A DNA stretch of 64,000 bases from the NCBI GenBank assembly GCA_937928735.1, contig CALFVF010000002.1:62001-126000 (forward strand). Reading direction: 5' to 3'. Numbering within the stretch: the stretch's first letter is position 1; each line of letters begins with the position of its first letter. The position numbers were made by a program, and so were the translations under genes. Shown here piece by piece: positions 44,291 through 53,086 of this stretch. The notes below the pieces were generated by a model. The model was not told where the DNA came from. It searched no databases and was given only the letters and a program-made list of their open reading frames with translations. The stretch comes from an uncultured Verrucomicrobiales bacterium. Lineage in GTDB: Bacteria; Verrucomicrobiota; Verrucomicrobiia; Verrucomicrobiales; Akkermansiaceae.

Positions 44291-45040
44291 GTGGAGATGA
44301 TTCAGTCTTATGCCATGCCTAGCCCGCTTATTTGTGCTGCTCAGACAATGGTTGAGGAGCTGAAAACTTGCTCATTCTCAGCACCTGTCACTCATGTTTA
44401 TAATCCCCTTGAGTACGCTTGGGAGACGCACCGAGAGTACTTAGAGCGCTACGGTAGTGGTCAGAAGCGAGTGCTTATGCTGGGTATGAATCCCGGCCCT
44501 TGGGGGATGGCGCAGACCGGGGTGCCATTTGGCGAAATCGAGCTGGTGAGAGACTGGATGGGGATTTCTGGTGAAGTAAAGAAGCCTCTGGACGAGCACC
44601 CAAAGCGCCCGATCGAGGGCTTTGCGTGTCAGCGCTCAGAGGTGAGTGGGCGCAGACTATGGGGGTTATTCGCTGAGAGATTCGAGTCAGCGGAAGTGTT
44701 TTTTCAAGAACATTTTGTGGTGAATTTTTGCCCCTTAGTCTGGATGGCAGAATCGGGAAAGAATATCACACCAGATACTCTGCCCAAGCAAGAATCAGCG
44801 CCAGTGGATGAGATTTGTCAGAGACACCTAAAGGTGGTGATAGAGCAGTTAGATCCTGAGTTCCTCATTGGTGTGGGAGCCTTTGCACTAAAACAACTCA
44901 CAGCGACTAAGAAACGCTACTTCGCGCAGCAGGATTTCCAGCTTGGAAAAATACTCCATCCCTCACCGGCTTCTCCCATAGCGAATCGTGGCTGGGCGCC
45001 AGCTGCGCAGAAACAACTCGAGCAACAAGGTGTCTGGTAA
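44291..45040 (+). CDS. SMUG1-type single-strand-selective uracil-DNA glycosylase
   Basis: Removes uracil and oxidised pyrimidines from DNA. Motif I reads GMNPGPWGMAQTGVPFG (residues 65-81), almost as in animal SMUG1, and motif II is HPSPASP near the C-terminus. VNFCPLVWM and the N-terminal THVYNPLEYAWE also match. The start is GTG 44291, or ATG 44297 two codons in. SMUG1 is best known from animals and occurs in scattered bacteria, so lateral spread is likely in the family's history. The window encodes a second uracil glycosylase at 49.5 kb. Confidence 0.9.
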   Translation: MEMIQSYAMPSPLICAAQTMVEELKTCSFSAPVTHVYNPLEYAWETHREYLERYGSGQKRVLMLGMNPGPWGMAQTGVPFGEIELVRDWMGISGEVKKPLDEHPKRPIEGFACQRSEVSGRRLWGLFAERFESAEVFFQEHFVVNFCPLVWMAESGKNITPDTLPKQESAPVDEICQRHLKVVIEQLDPEFLIGVGAFALKQLTATKKRYFAQQDFQLGKILHPSPASPIANRGWAPAAQKQLEQQGVW

Positions 45041-45085
45041 GGACAATGGGAGTTATTCTATATTATTCGCCTACACAGAAGAGCT

Positions 45086-45574
45086 ATGCTAGCATCCCGA
45101 CGCGTGAATAAGGAGAAAGTATGGCTAGCGGCGGAGGGGTATCTCGGATTACAGATGGCGGAAGATGCTATTCTGGAGCTAGAGTGTCTTCCAGAGGTTT
45201 CTCTGGAGGAATCTCGCTCGCAGGAACTATTGCTCGCGGCGTGTATGATGTCTAAGCGCTGGAATGATGCGGCCGATATCGCGAGAATGTTGTGCCATAA
45301 GTTCCCCACAAGAGGCCGCTATTTTATTCATGCGGCATATTGTCTGCATGAAACAGGGGATAGCCTTGCGGCGAAAGACCTGCTCATCGGAGGGCCAAAG
45401 TCACTGCTAAAGCACGCTCTATTTCATTACAATATGGGGTGCTACCATGCCGTGCTCGGCGATCACAGCACCGCACAGCGCTATGTCTTGAAAGCCTTTG
45501 AGCTTGATGAATCACTCCGCCTAGTATCGCGCACTGATTCTGATTTATTTGGAGTAGACCTAGGTGAATTCTAA
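45086..45574 (+). CDS. Small TPR-like protein
   Basis: 162 residues forming about four helix pairs with TPR spacing: VWLAAEGYLGLQMAEDAI, LLLAACMMSKRWNDAADIA, YFIHAAYCLHETGDSLAA and FHYNMGCYHAVLGDHSTA. No signal peptide, so probably a cytoplasmic protein-binding adaptor. It follows the SMUG1 gene by 45 bp and may share its transcript. Partner unknown. Confidence 0.75.
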   Translation: MLASRRVNKEKVWLAAEGYLGLQMAEDAILELECLPEVSLEESRSQELLLAACMMSKRWNDAADIARMLCHKFPTRGRYFIHAAYCLHETGDSLAAKDLLIGGPKSLLKHALFHYNMGCYHAVLGDHSTAQRYVLKAFELDESLRLVSRTDSDLFGVDLGEF

Positions 45575-45641
45575 AAACTCACCTCACCGATGTCTTGTGT
45601 GAGAGTCCAGGTAGGTGAACAAGCTTTAGAAACGGTGGGAA

Positions 45642-45669
45642 TTGTTGGAGGGCATCTCTGGAGTATAAA
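45642..45669 (+). promoter_or_regulatory. Predicted promoter for the UDP-glucose pyrophosphorylase gene
   Basis: TTGTTG (45642-45647), 16 bases, TATAAA (45664-45669), in the 139-bp gap before the gene at 45714. Confidence 0.35.
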
Positions 45670-45713
45670 TTATCCGTGACTTTATAGGGGAAATTCTTCA
45701 TGGATTAAGAGGT

Positions 45714-47108
45714 ATGAGTGTATTTCAAGAATTTCGTACTAAGATGGAAGCGACCTCTGTTAGTGAAGCTGCCATTCTTGCCTTCCAGCGTAATTATGAG
45801 GCTCTGGTTCGCCAGGAAACAGGAGTGATTGCCGAAGATGAGATAGAGCCTGCTCCTTCTTTGATAAAATTGAGTGAAATTGCAGACCCTATGGAGACGT
45901 TTGATCCTAACTTACTGGCTCAAACTGTCGTGATTAAGCTCAATGGAGGGCTGGGTACAAGCATGGGATTGCAGAAAGCAAAGAGCCTATTGCCCGTGAA
46001 AGAAGGCGTGACATTTCTAGATGTGATTGCCCAACAAATCATCTACCTCAGAGAGCACACGGGAGCGACGATGGAATTTCTCCTCATGAATAGCTTTAGC
46101 ACTAGTGGAGATACACTAGAGCATTTGAAGCAATACCATGAGCATGGACTCGAGCGCGCAGAGAATGTAGAAATGCTACAGAATCGAATCCCAAAGATCG
46201 ATGCAGAGACTCTCACTCCAGCCCAGTACCCAGAAAACCCATCACTAGAGTGGTGCCCGCCTGGACACGGAGATCTCTACACGGCACTGGCAGGATCGGG
46301 TTGGTTAGATCGGCTCCTTGAGGCAGGAGTGAAGTACGCCTTTGTCTCGAACTCGGATAATCTCGGTGCCATACTTGATCCTAGTTTACTGAAGTATTTT
46401 GCAGAAGAGAATATCCCCTTCTTGATGGAAACGACACGCCGTACAGAAGCGGATAAAAAGGGAGGGCATTTGGCGCTTCGCCAGCGAGATGGTCAGCTCT
46501 TACTACGAGAAGTGGCGCAGACTTCCCCCGAAGATTTAGACACATTTCAGGATATTGAAACGCACCGCTACTTTAATACCAATAGTCTCTGGATACGCTT
46601 AGATGTGCTGAAGCAAACCCTTGAGTCCTGTGCAGGTGTACTACCACTGCCGATGATCAAAAACGAAAAGACACTCAACCCTCGAGATAAGTCTTCCACC
46701 CCAGTTTACCAACTAGAAACCGCCATGGGAGCGGCGATTGAGTGCTTCCCGGGAGCTCGTGCCATAGAGGTGCCACGCTCGCGCTTCGCGCCAGTGAAGA
46801 CCAGTGCGGATCTGCTCGCCTTGCGCTCAGATGCCTATGAGCAGACAGAATCTGGCTCTATAAGACTGATCGAATCCAGAGCTGGAAAACCCCCAATGAT
46901 TCATCTATCAGATGAATACAAGCTTGTGGATAGTTTAGCGAGCCTTGGTCAGCCCTCTCTTGCAGCAGCCCAACAATTACGTGTACAAGGGCCTGTGAGA
47001 TTTTCCCAGAATGTTGTTATCGAAGGAAAGGTGAGCTTTCTTAATACCTCTGGTGAAACAAAGTGGATCGCCTCCGGTCATTATAAAGACGAAGAAATCG
47101 AACTTTGA
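45714..47108 (+). CDS. UTP--glucose-1-phosphate uridylyltransferase, eukaryote-like UDPGP family
   Basis: Makes UDP-glucose from UTP and glucose 1-phosphate. The nucleotide-binding loop VVIKLNGGLGTSMGLQKAKS and the following LLMNSFSTSGDT, WCPPGHGDLYTAL and AFVSNSDNLGA are those of the UDPGP (eukaryotic UGP2-like) family, not of the bacterial GalU family. The end (FSQNVVIEGKVSF) suggests a start of the left-handed helix domain. 464 residues, close to the human enzyme's core. UDP-N-acetylhexosamine substrates are used by relatives, so the exact sugar is not certain. Confidence 0.88.
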   Translation: MSVFQEFRTKMEATSVSEAAILAFQRNYEALVRQETGVIAEDEIEPAPSLIKLSEIADPMETFDPNLLAQTVVIKLNGGLGTSMGLQKAKSLLPVKEGVTFLDVIAQQIIYLREHTGATMEFLLMNSFSTSGDTLEHLKQYHEHGLERAENVEMLQNRIPKIDAETLTPAQYPENPSLEWCPPGHGDLYTALAGSGWLDRLLEAGVKYAFVSNSDNLGAILDPSLLKYFAEENIPFLMETTRRTEADKKGGHLALRQRDGQLLLREVAQTSPEDLDTFQDIETHRYFNTNSLWIRLDVLKQTLESCAGVLPLPMIKNEKTLNPRDKSSTPVYQLETAMGAAIECFPGARAIEVPRSRFAPVKTSADLLALRSDAYEQTESGSIRLIESRAGKPPMIHLSDEYKLVDSLASLGQPSLAAAQQLRVQGPVRFSQNVVIEGKVSFLNTSGETKWIASGHYKDEEIEL

Positions 47109-47131
47109 TCTGAGACCAAATAGAACTATGG

Positions 47132-48025
47132 GTGAATACTCAGATGCATCTACAATTACCACAGCGAGCGATTGATTTCCCAAGGCGACCCTTGATTATG
47201 GGGATCGTCAATGTCAATGACGACTCCTTCTCTGGAGATGGGACATTGGATATCGACGCTGCGCTCCAGCAAGCGATCAGGCAGGTCTTGGCGGGAGCGG
47301 ACATTATCGATATCGGAGCTGAGAGTGCCAGAACGAACCGACAGGCTATTTCGGTACAGCAGGAAGTCAGCCGATTTCGAGGGTTTATAGAGCGCTGGGA
47401 GGAAGTGTTAGATCAGGCGCAGCCTAGAGATAACCAGCAAGTATGGCCTCCTATTCTCTCTCTGAATACATGGCGTAGTGAAGTGATAGAGCAAATTCTT
47501 CCTTTTGGGGGTGAAATTCTCAATGACATGAGTGCACTGCCAACGCTCGAGAATGCAAGGCTTGCGAAGCAATACGGAACGGCACTGTTAGTGATGCACA
47601 GTGTCGGCGAGCCTAAGGTCGCGCACACCCAACTAGCATGGGAGAATGTCCTCACGAGTGTGCATGATTTTTTTAAGAACAAATGGCAGGCATTGGAAGA
47701 ACTCGGGCTAGAACCAGCACAGTTGATTCTAGATCCAGGGATTGATTTTGCTAAACAGTGTGCTGACAATCTAAAAATCTATGCCTCTGTGGAGCAATTA
47801 CAGCGCTACGGGAGTGCAGTTCTATTACCAGTGTCTCGTAAGACAGTCATTGGAGATGTCCTAGGCATTGAGCAGCCCCAGCAGCGTGATGCAGGGACTC
47901 TCGCCTGCATTGTGGCGGGCATGGATGGAGGTGCGAACCTTTTTCGAGTGCACAATGTCGAGGCTGCCTGGCAGACGATCCAGATGGTTCACACTGTCCT
48001 CAGTGCGGATGAGAGTCCTAGTTAA
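47132..48025 (+). CDS. folP: Dihydropteroate synthase family protein, divergent
   Basis: DHPS condenses pterin pyrophosphate with p-aminobenzoate for folate synthesis. The TIM-barrel landmarks are present: MGIVNVNDDSFS, DIIDIGAES, LNDMSALP, LVMHSVGEP, LILDPGIDFAK and VSRKTVIGDVLG. Several strongly conserved positions differ: NVTPDSF is NVNDDSF, AESTRPG is AESARTN and NDVSG is NDMSA. It may be the true enzyme, evolved away, or a paralogue. GTG start 47132 or ATG 47144. It lies 24 bp after the uridylyltransferase gene, and no other folate gene is nearby. Confidence 0.75.
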   Translation: MNTQMHLQLPQRAIDFPRRPLIMGIVNVNDDSFSGDGTLDIDAALQQAIRQVLAGADIIDIGAESARTNRQAISVQQEVSRFRGFIERWEEVLDQAQPRDNQQVWPPILSLNTWRSEVIEQILPFGGEILNDMSALPTLENARLAKQYGTALLVMHSVGEPKVAHTQLAWENVLTSVHDFFKNKWQALEELGLEPAQLILDPGIDFAKQCADNLKIYASVEQLQRYGSAVLLPVSRKTVIGDVLGIEQPQQRDAGTLACIVAGMDGGANLFRVHNVEAAWQTIQMVHTVLSADESPS

Positions 48026-48071
48026 ACCCAGATTATGCATTTCTTCCAAAATCCAATGGATAGTCTGGGTT
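48025..48071 (+). terminator. Stem-loop after the DHPS gene
   Basis: AACCCAGATTA (48025-48035) pairs with TAGTCTGGGTT (48061-48071), ten Watson-Crick pairs and one G-U, enclosing a 25-base loop. It begins in the stop codon of the DHPS gene and is followed by AAAAATAG rather than T's, so it may stabilise the 3' end instead of terminating. Confidence 0.45.
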
Positions 48072-48141
48072 AAAAATAGATTTCCACGGGGGAATCTAGT
48101 TCCCACTTGTCAGATCTGGGAGCTCTCAGTAATCTACAGTC

Positions 48142-48513
48142 GTGCTCCAGATCGTCTTTAATCAAATCAGCGCGGCTGAACTCTCTAGCCTCGACACCTT
48201 AGACCAGCTAGAGCTTTTGGACGCCTTTCAGGTGACAGAAGCTGACCTAGAGAACTTAGATGGTGATAAATTTGCGAAACTTGAGCGTGAGAACCTCACC
48301 CTCTACCGTTTCCGTACAGATGATTACCGTGTGTATTTTGAGGTGCAGGAAGACAGGGTGATCGTCCACCGCGTGTTACACGCCAATACATTCTCAGATT
48401 TCCTCTACCGCTCTAAGATGCCACTAGCAGAGGATGAAGCACTTCTGAAGTCGAAGCATTTTTGGACACTCATAGAAGAGGGGAGAAACGCCCAGCAGAA
48501 TGAGCCGAAATAA
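48142..48513 (+). CDS. Solitary RelE/ParE-like protein
   Basis: 123 residues. The middle (LTLYRFRTDDYRVYFEVQEDRVIVHRVLH) has the three-strand pattern of RelE/ParE toxins, where 'Y-R-(I/L)-R-x-x-x-Y-R-V' carries catalytic arginines. A ~50-residue acidic N-terminal helix pair precedes it, and no antitoxin gene is adjacent on either side. It could be a domesticated ribosome-binding factor or a toxin that carries its own inhibitory segment. Start GTG 48142. Activity is not shown. Confidence 0.6.
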   Translation: MLQIVFNQISAAELSSLDTLDQLELLDAFQVTEADLENLDGDKFAKLERENLTLYRFRTDDYRVYFEVQEDRVIVHRVLHANTFSDFLYRSKMPLAEDEALLKSKHFWTLIEEGRNAQQNEPK

Positions 48514-48588
48514 GGTTACCCGGAGGTGCGAATCAATGTGTTCCACAGAGTTCTTCGGAAATTTATTGAGATTCTTTGCTTCCTGAGG

Positions 48589-48618
48589 TTGACGCTGAGC
48601 TTCGTAGACTCTTAAACT
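48589..48618 (+). promoter_or_regulatory. Predicted promoter for the DUF4259 gene
   Basis: TTGACG (48589-48594), 18 bases, TAAACT (48613-48618), 67 bp before the ATG at 48685. No other gene is close enough to use it. Confidence 0.4.
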
Positions 48619-48684
48619 TTATGCACACTTCTGAAGGTACTCCTTCTCGAACTAAGGGAGTGAAATTAAAAGAAACAAAGAATC

Positions 48685-49098
48685 ATGGCTACTTGGGGAA
48701 CGAAAGTTTTTGAAGAAGACTCAGCATTTGACTGGATTAGTGAGTTAGTGGACGCGGAAGATGCACGGCATTTTCTGGTGATGACTCTAGAAGCAGCAGA
48801 ATCTGAGGATGAGTTAGATGCCGATATTGGCTCCTGCATACTAGCGGCCGCAGAGGTGGTCTTGGCGATACTGGATGAGCCTCGGAAGGGAACTCCCACC
48901 GAAGTGCTCGACTGGCTCGATGTCTGTGACTGTGATGATCTCAGTGATCTAGCAGAATTAGCCACTGTTCACATCGATCGCGTGCTTGCGGAGAACTCGA
49001 CATACCACGAGCAGTGGAAAGAAGCCGAAGACTACGCCGAGTGGATGAGCAATGTCGAAGAGCTTAGAGATTCTTTAGAGCAAATTGCTGGGGCTTAA
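48685..49098 (+). CDS. DUF4259 domain protein
   Basis: 137 residues, very acidic. The opening MATWGTKVFEEDSAFDWISELVD matches the DUF4259 start (MGAWG...FDND.A.DW), and a helical body with LAAAEVVLAIL and WLDVCDCDDLSDLAELA follows. The family has no known biochemical role; members often occur as single genes or near toxin-immunity loci. No signal peptide. Confidence 0.8.
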   Translation: MATWGTKVFEEDSAFDWISELVDAEDARHFLVMTLEAAESEDELDADIGSCILAAAEVVLAILDEPRKGTPTEVLDWLDVCDCDDLSDLAELATVHIDRVLAENSTYHEQWKEAEDYAEWMSNVEELRDSLEQIAGA

Positions 49099-49145
49099 GG
49101 AAGCTCTGAGTGAATACTGCTCGGAGACACCGTTGTTCTTTGTTG

Positions 49146-49469
49146 CTAATGGCTCGATTTCACTTTGCTTGCCTTACCCTGTTTCTCCTGCTCCTGCTTG
49201 AGCCATTTATCGAGAAAGAAAGGGACGAGGGGAACCAGAGAGGCTAGAAAGACAATTGTGGGTTGCTTGAGTGTCCAGCGAGTGGCTAGGAGCGCCCAGA
49301 GTAGTGCGGCTAAGAGAAGGACAAATAATCCACCGTGAGCACGTCCGAGGTAGTACACACCACTAGGCTGCTCCCAGATGTATTTGAGTGGCATTGCTAG
49401 TCCTAACAGTAAGAGGTAGGAGATCGCTTCTATGATGCTGACAATGCGGAGAAATCGAATGGCTAACAT
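49146..49469 (-). CDS. DUF3817 integral membrane protein
   Basis: 107 residues with three membrane helices: LRIVSIIEAISYLLLLGLAMP, AHGGLFVLLLAALLWALLA and TIVFLASLVPLVPFFLD. The order R-x-x-x-x-x-E-x-x-x-Y-L-L-L, then GxxHG, fits DUF3817. Role unknown. It is on the same strand as, and 66 bp downstream of, the uracil-DNA glycosylase gene, with a charged C-terminal tail. Confidence 0.8.
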   Translation of the reverse strand: MLAIRFLRIVSIIEAISYLLLLGLAMPLKYIWEQPSGVYYLGRAHGGLFVLLLAALLWALLATRWTLKQPTIVFLASLVPLVPFFLDKWLKQEQEKQGKASKVKSSH

Positions 49470-49534
49470 GGTAGAATTTTATAAGGAAGTGGATATTGTT
49501 AGGAATAGGGTGAGTGTGAAAATAAGGAGCGAGA

Positions 49535-50569
49535 TTATTTTTTCTCGAGGAAATAGCTCCGTTGTTTCTCGCTAATGGGGAGCTTGAGTAATTCCATAAT
49601 CTGGAGCATATCTTCCCAGAAGAGGCGCTTCTCACTAGTGACTTCTTTATGGAGAAAGTGAAGAAGAGGGAAGGTGATGGTGAGGGGAGTTCCTTCCCAG
49701 CTGTGCGGAGTTGAGCGCAGCTCTTGCAGAGTGCCTTGTTGGGAGGTGAGGGTAGAAGCGGTAGTGACTCCGAGAGCGATGATCGCACGCGGGCGAATGA
49801 TCTTCATTTCTTCCTCGAGGACTGGAAGGTAGAGCCTTGCTTCCTCTGGAGTAGGCTTTCGCGTATTGGTGGTTTGCTGTGGCTGGCTTGGGCGCTGTTT
49901 CACCAAGTAGCTGAGGTAGACTTGATCGCGCGTAAGTCCCATGGTTTTGAGAATTGCATCGAGCTTTTGACCTGCAGGGCCACAGAAGGGAGTGGAGGCT
50001 TTTTCTTCGTGATAGCCCGGTGCTTCGCCGAGGAAGACCAGATCGGCATCAGGGTTTCCAGCGCCAAGCACACAAGTGTCTTTCAGAGAGGAGATACTTC
50101 CAGATTGGCTCCAGGTCTGGACTTGTTGATTGAGAGTGTCGAGTCTGCTCTGAGCTGTCTGGCTCGTGTCTGTGGGCTGGAGGGGAATCAATTTTGTTAG
50201 TTTTGCCGATTCCTGAGGTTGCACGCCTTGTGGAGAAGCAGGAAGAATAGCTTTTGAAGGTGGAAGCTGCTCATGCTCTGTATTCGCAGCGGCTGTGTGC
50301 TGAGGTTGACTTTGCTGAGGTTGTGCTTCTCTGGGGGGGGTAGCGTGTCGACTCGGTGCAGGTTGAGGAGCTTGTTGCTGGCGCCTGGCTCGTTTATAGA
50401 ATTCTCTGAGAATGAGGCGCGCCGGATCATCTAAGTTGATGTGGGTCTGACCATGCCGCTGGAGCTGCTCTAAGTACTGGATGAGTACCTCGGTCTGATC
50501 TGGTGACGCTACATCTATGGCATCCGTAGCGCTGCCGTTTGTTCTGCTCTCAGTCATCAAGCCTTCCAT
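49535..50569 (-). CDS. Family-4-like uracil-DNA glycosylase lacking Fe-S cysteines
   Basis: The catalytic half (residues ~165-345) matches family 4/5 uracil-DNA glycosylases: motif I VFLGEAPGYHEEKASTPFCGPAG, then AGQKLDAILKTMGL, VYLSYLVKQRP and ALGVTTASTLT. The four cysteines that hold the 4Fe-4S cluster are not there: only one Cys lies before motif I, LVKCRP has become LVKQRP, and the later Cys is Leu/Tyr in EARLYLPVL. Motif II is also altered (LHFLHKEV instead of HPS). The first ~150 residues are a Gln/Pro/Ala-rich linker. Start ATG 50569 is preferred over TTG 50593. Confidence 0.8.
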   Translation of the reverse strand: MEGLMTESRTNGSATDAIDVASPDQTEVLIQYLEQLQRHGQTHINLDDPARLILREFYKRARRQQQAPQPAPSRHATPPREAQPQQSQPQHTAAANTEHEQLPPSKAILPASPQGVQPQESAKLTKLIPLQPTDTSQTAQSRLDTLNQQVQTWSQSGSISSLKDTCVLGAGNPDADLVFLGEAPGYHEEKASTPFCGPAGQKLDAILKTMGLTRDQVYLSYLVKQRPSQPQQTTNTRKPTPEEARLYLPVLEEEMKIIRPRAIIALGVTTASTLTSQQGTLQELRSTPHSWEGTPLTITFPLLHFLHKEVTSEKRLFWEDMLQIMELLKLPISEKQRSYFLEKK

Positions 50570-50691
50570 GGTCTGAACTTTGCTCCAGCTCAAGGTAGAG
50601 GTAAAGTGCTGATTCCAAATTCTGCCTACTCTTATACTTGCCGTATGAGCCTAATTTTCTCATGATGCTGACAAGCAGTAGAATTCATTAC

Positions 50692-51450
50692 ATGTTCAAA
50701 CGTATCTCTAATTTAGTGAAAGGGTTCCTCGGGTTATTTATCGGGGGATTAGAAAAGAAAAACCCAGAAGCACTCCTCGAAGTGGAGAAGGAAAATTTGC
50801 GCAAGCAGATATCCAAATTCAACCAAGGGCTAGCCAATCATGCCGCTCTGGTGGAGCGACTTGTCTCGCAGGTAAAGAAGCTCGATAAAGAAGAAGAGGA
50901 GTACCGTGCTAAAACGGCAGCCCACCTCAAAGCGGGTAATCGCCAGCTGGCTGGTGAATTCGCCCTCAAGCTCAAAAAAGCCGATGCTGAGCATGATGAG
51001 GTAAAAATCCAGCTCGAGGAAGCAGAAGCGCAGTACAAAGAACTAGTGAAAGCCCGTGATATCAGCGTGAAAGAAGCGCGCGCGAAAATCGATACACTTC
51101 GCCGTGGGATCGATGATATGAAGGTGCAGAAAGCCATGGCTGAGCTTAATGAAATGGCTGGTGGCATGGTTTCAGAAATTGGAGGTTCTGGAGATACTCT
51201 CAATCGTCTCGAAGAAATTGTCGAAGAAGAGCGCACGAAGGCTAAGGGGCGTGCTCGTGTCGCCCGGGATACCCTTGACATGTCGGATGTCTCATTCGCT
51301 GAGGCCGAGCAGGAGGCTCTCGCCGAAATGGCATTGGCAGACTTTGCGGCAGCAGAAGGGATCCAGATCGAAACACCACCCGCGGATACGACATCATCGA
51401 GTGCCAAAGGCTCACAGGGCACGATGGGGCCAGGGACTACAGAGGTCTAG
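50692..51450 (+). CDS. pspA: PspA/IM30 family membrane-stress protein
   Basis: A peripheral membrane protein that protects the inner membrane by forming ESCRT-III-like assemblies. It begins MFKRISNLVKGFLGLF, an amphipathic helix, then runs as an almost continuous coiled coil (LEKKNPEALLEVEKENL to MADELN-like AMAELNEM), ending in a Ser/Thr/Pro-rich tail (residues ~225-252). ATG 50692 gives the family N-terminus; the frame to 50638 adds unrelated residues. No pspBC or pspF neighbours. A terminator follows. Confidence 0.88.
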   Translation: MFKRISNLVKGFLGLFIGGLEKKNPEALLEVEKENLRKQISKFNQGLANHAALVERLVSQVKKLDKEEEEYRAKTAAHLKAGNRQLAGEFALKLKKADAEHDEVKIQLEEAEAQYKELVKARDISVKEARAKIDTLRRGIDDMKVQKAMAELNEMAGGMVSEIGGSGDTLNRLEEIVEEERTKAKGRARVARDTLDMSDVSFAEAEQEALAEMALADFAAAEGIQIETPPADTTSSSAKGSQGTMGPGTTEV

Positions 51451-51506
51451 GGTTCGAGAGCGAATCAATCAACAAACGAGGAGAAAACAAATCAAGAGCC
51501 AAGAAG

Positions 51507-51534
51507 GCCAAGTTGCACTGCAGCTTGGCTTTTT
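51507..51534 (+). terminator. Intrinsic terminator after pspA
   Basis: GCCAAGTTG (51507-51515) pairs with CAGCTTGGC (51521-51529), one G-U, with a 5-base loop, followed by TTTTT. It is 57 bp after the pspA stop. Confidence 0.85.
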
Positions 51535-51611
51535 ACGTTATTGAACTGAGCCACAAAAAAGGCTCACGATAGGATAAGTATCGAGAGCCTGTGGATATTG
51601 ATGCACTGTGG

Positions 51612-51656
51612 AAGCGCTGTGTCTGAGAGCGCTGTGTCTGAGAGCGCCGTGTCTGA
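51612..51656. repeat. Three tandem 15-bp repeats
   Basis: Unit GAGCGCTGTGTCTGA, at 51612-51626, 51627-51641 and 51642-51656, with one substitution in the first copy and one in the third. It lies between the pspA terminator and the end of xylA. No coding role; likely prone to length change. Confidence 0.85.
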
Positions 51657-51672
51657 GTGAAAAGGCTGAGTT

Positions 51673-52986
51673 CTAGCGAATGTAGTCGTTTCTGAGGTTC
51701 TCAAGCATCTCTTGGCGCCCACTGGCGATACGAGGTGCCTCGATACCTAGCGCGTGCTCGTGGAGGGAGTCGAGTGAAGCGACTCCACTCTCGATACTTG
51801 CTCCAATCCCTGAGTCGTAGGACGCATAGCGATTAGAGACAAAGTCATCGAACTGGCCTTCTTCTGTGATCTTAGCGGCGATCTTGAGTGCCCGGGCGAA
51901 GGTGTCCATACCACCGATATGAGCGTGGAAGAGATCCTCTGGTTCATGGGATTCACGGCGGCGTTTGGCATCAAAATTGAGGCCACCTGTGGTGAAGCCA
52001 CCCATTTTAAGAATGCGAGTCATCACATCTGTGGCCATGTAGATGTCTGTGGGGAACTGGTCCGTGTCCCAGCCAAGGAGTGGATCCCCTTGGTTCGCAT
52101 CAATGGAGCCCAGAGCTCCAGCACCGAGAGCTACATCCATCTCGTGAGCCATGGTGTGATTGGCGAGTGTGGCGTGGTTGGTCTCCAAATTCAGCTTAAA
52201 ATGATCTAGTAAGTTATATTCTCTAAGGAAGTTCAGACAAGCTGCGGCATCTGAGTCGTACTGGTGAGTGGAAGGTTCGCGGGGTTTTGGCTCGATGTAG
52301 AATTGACCTGTGAAGCCGATCGCTTTGGCATGCTCAACGGCCATGTGTAAGAAGGCAGCTAGGTGATCGAGTTCACGCTTCATGTCGGTGTTCAGAAGTG
52401 TGGAGTATCCTTCTCTGCCACCCCAGAAGGTGTAACCTGTGCCACCGAGGCGGTGGGTTTGTTCTAGCGCGATTTTCACCTGACTGGCTGCATAGGAGAA
52501 GACATTGGCATCCGGGGAAGTCGCTGCTCCTTGAGAGTATCTTGGGTGGCTAAAGAGACAGGCCGTACCCCAGAGGAGGCGCACGTCGTGTGCTTTTTGT
52601 TGCACCTCTAATGCGTCACAGACAGCGAGCATGTTCTCATGAGTTTCAGCGAGCGAGCTGCCCTCGGGAGAGATGTCACGGTCATGCCAGCAATAGTATT
52701 CAATGCCGATTTTCTTGAGAAATTCAAAGAACACAGGAACGCGATTGAGCGCATTCTGTAGTGAGTCAGAGCCATCATCCCATGGCATGAGAGCTGTGCC
52801 GACACCAAATGGGTCACCGAGTTCATTGCGCATCACATGCCAGTATGGGGCTGCGAATTTAAGGTGCTCGCGCATGGGTTTCCCAAGGATGATCTCATCG
52901 GCATTGTAGTGGCGAAATGCTAGTGGGTTTTTGCTCTCGGGGCCTTCGTAGGCGATGACAGGGATATCAGGAAAAAATTCACTCAT
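51673..52986 (-). CDS. xylA: Xylose isomerase
   Basis: Interconverts D-xylose and D-xylulose (and glucose and fructose). 437 residues, class II. The active-site His101 and Asp104 in WHDRD lie at the same numbers as in E. coli XylA. The metal ligands follow in [26 protein letters not shown] and [20 protein letters not shown]. No xylulokinase gene is adjacent. It is divergent from the PAS-AraC regulator, which probably controls it, across a 213-bp gap. Confidence 0.97.
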   Translation of the reverse strand: MSEFFPDIPVIAYEGPESKNPLAFRHYNADEIILGKPMREHLKFAAPYWHVMRNELGDPFGVGTALMPWDDGSDSLQNALNRVPVFFEFLKKIGIEYYCWHDRDISPEGSSLAETHENMLAVCDALEVQQKAHDVRLLWGTACLFSHPRYSQGAATSPDANVFSYAASQVKIALEQTHRLGGTGYTFWGGREGYSTLLNTDMKRELDHLAAFLHMAVEHAKAIGFTGQFYIEPKPREPSTHQYDSDAAACLNFLREYNLLDHFKLNLETNHATLANHTMAHEMDVALGAGALGSIDANQGDPLLGWDTDQFPTDIYMATDVMTRILKMGGFTTGGLNFDAKRRRESHEPEDLFHAHIGGMDTFARALKIAAKITEEGQFDDFVSNRYASYDSGIGASIESGVASLDSLHEHALGIEAPRIASGRQEMLENLRNDYIR

Positions 52987-53068
52987 AATAGGTCGTGGAA
53001 TAGCAGATTAGGTTCTCTAGAATAGTTCTGTTGGTACTTGTCTTATGGCACTTTTATTTGACTTGAGC

Positions 53069-53086
53069 CACAGATTCTTAGCTGTG
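53069..53086. promoter_or_regulatory. Possible operator between xylA and its regulator
   Basis: CACAG (53069-53073) and CTGTG (53082-53086) form a short inverted repeat separated by 8 bases, about the middle of the 213-bp divergent gap. An AraC-type protein usually prefers direct half-sites, so this is only a candidate. I could not place convincing -10/-35 pairs for either gene. Confidence 0.25.

Noticed and set aside
50838-51422. 194-codon minus-strand frame opposite pspA
   Set aside because: Ser/Ala-rich shadow of a coiled-coil gene; pspA in the plus strand matches its family throughout.
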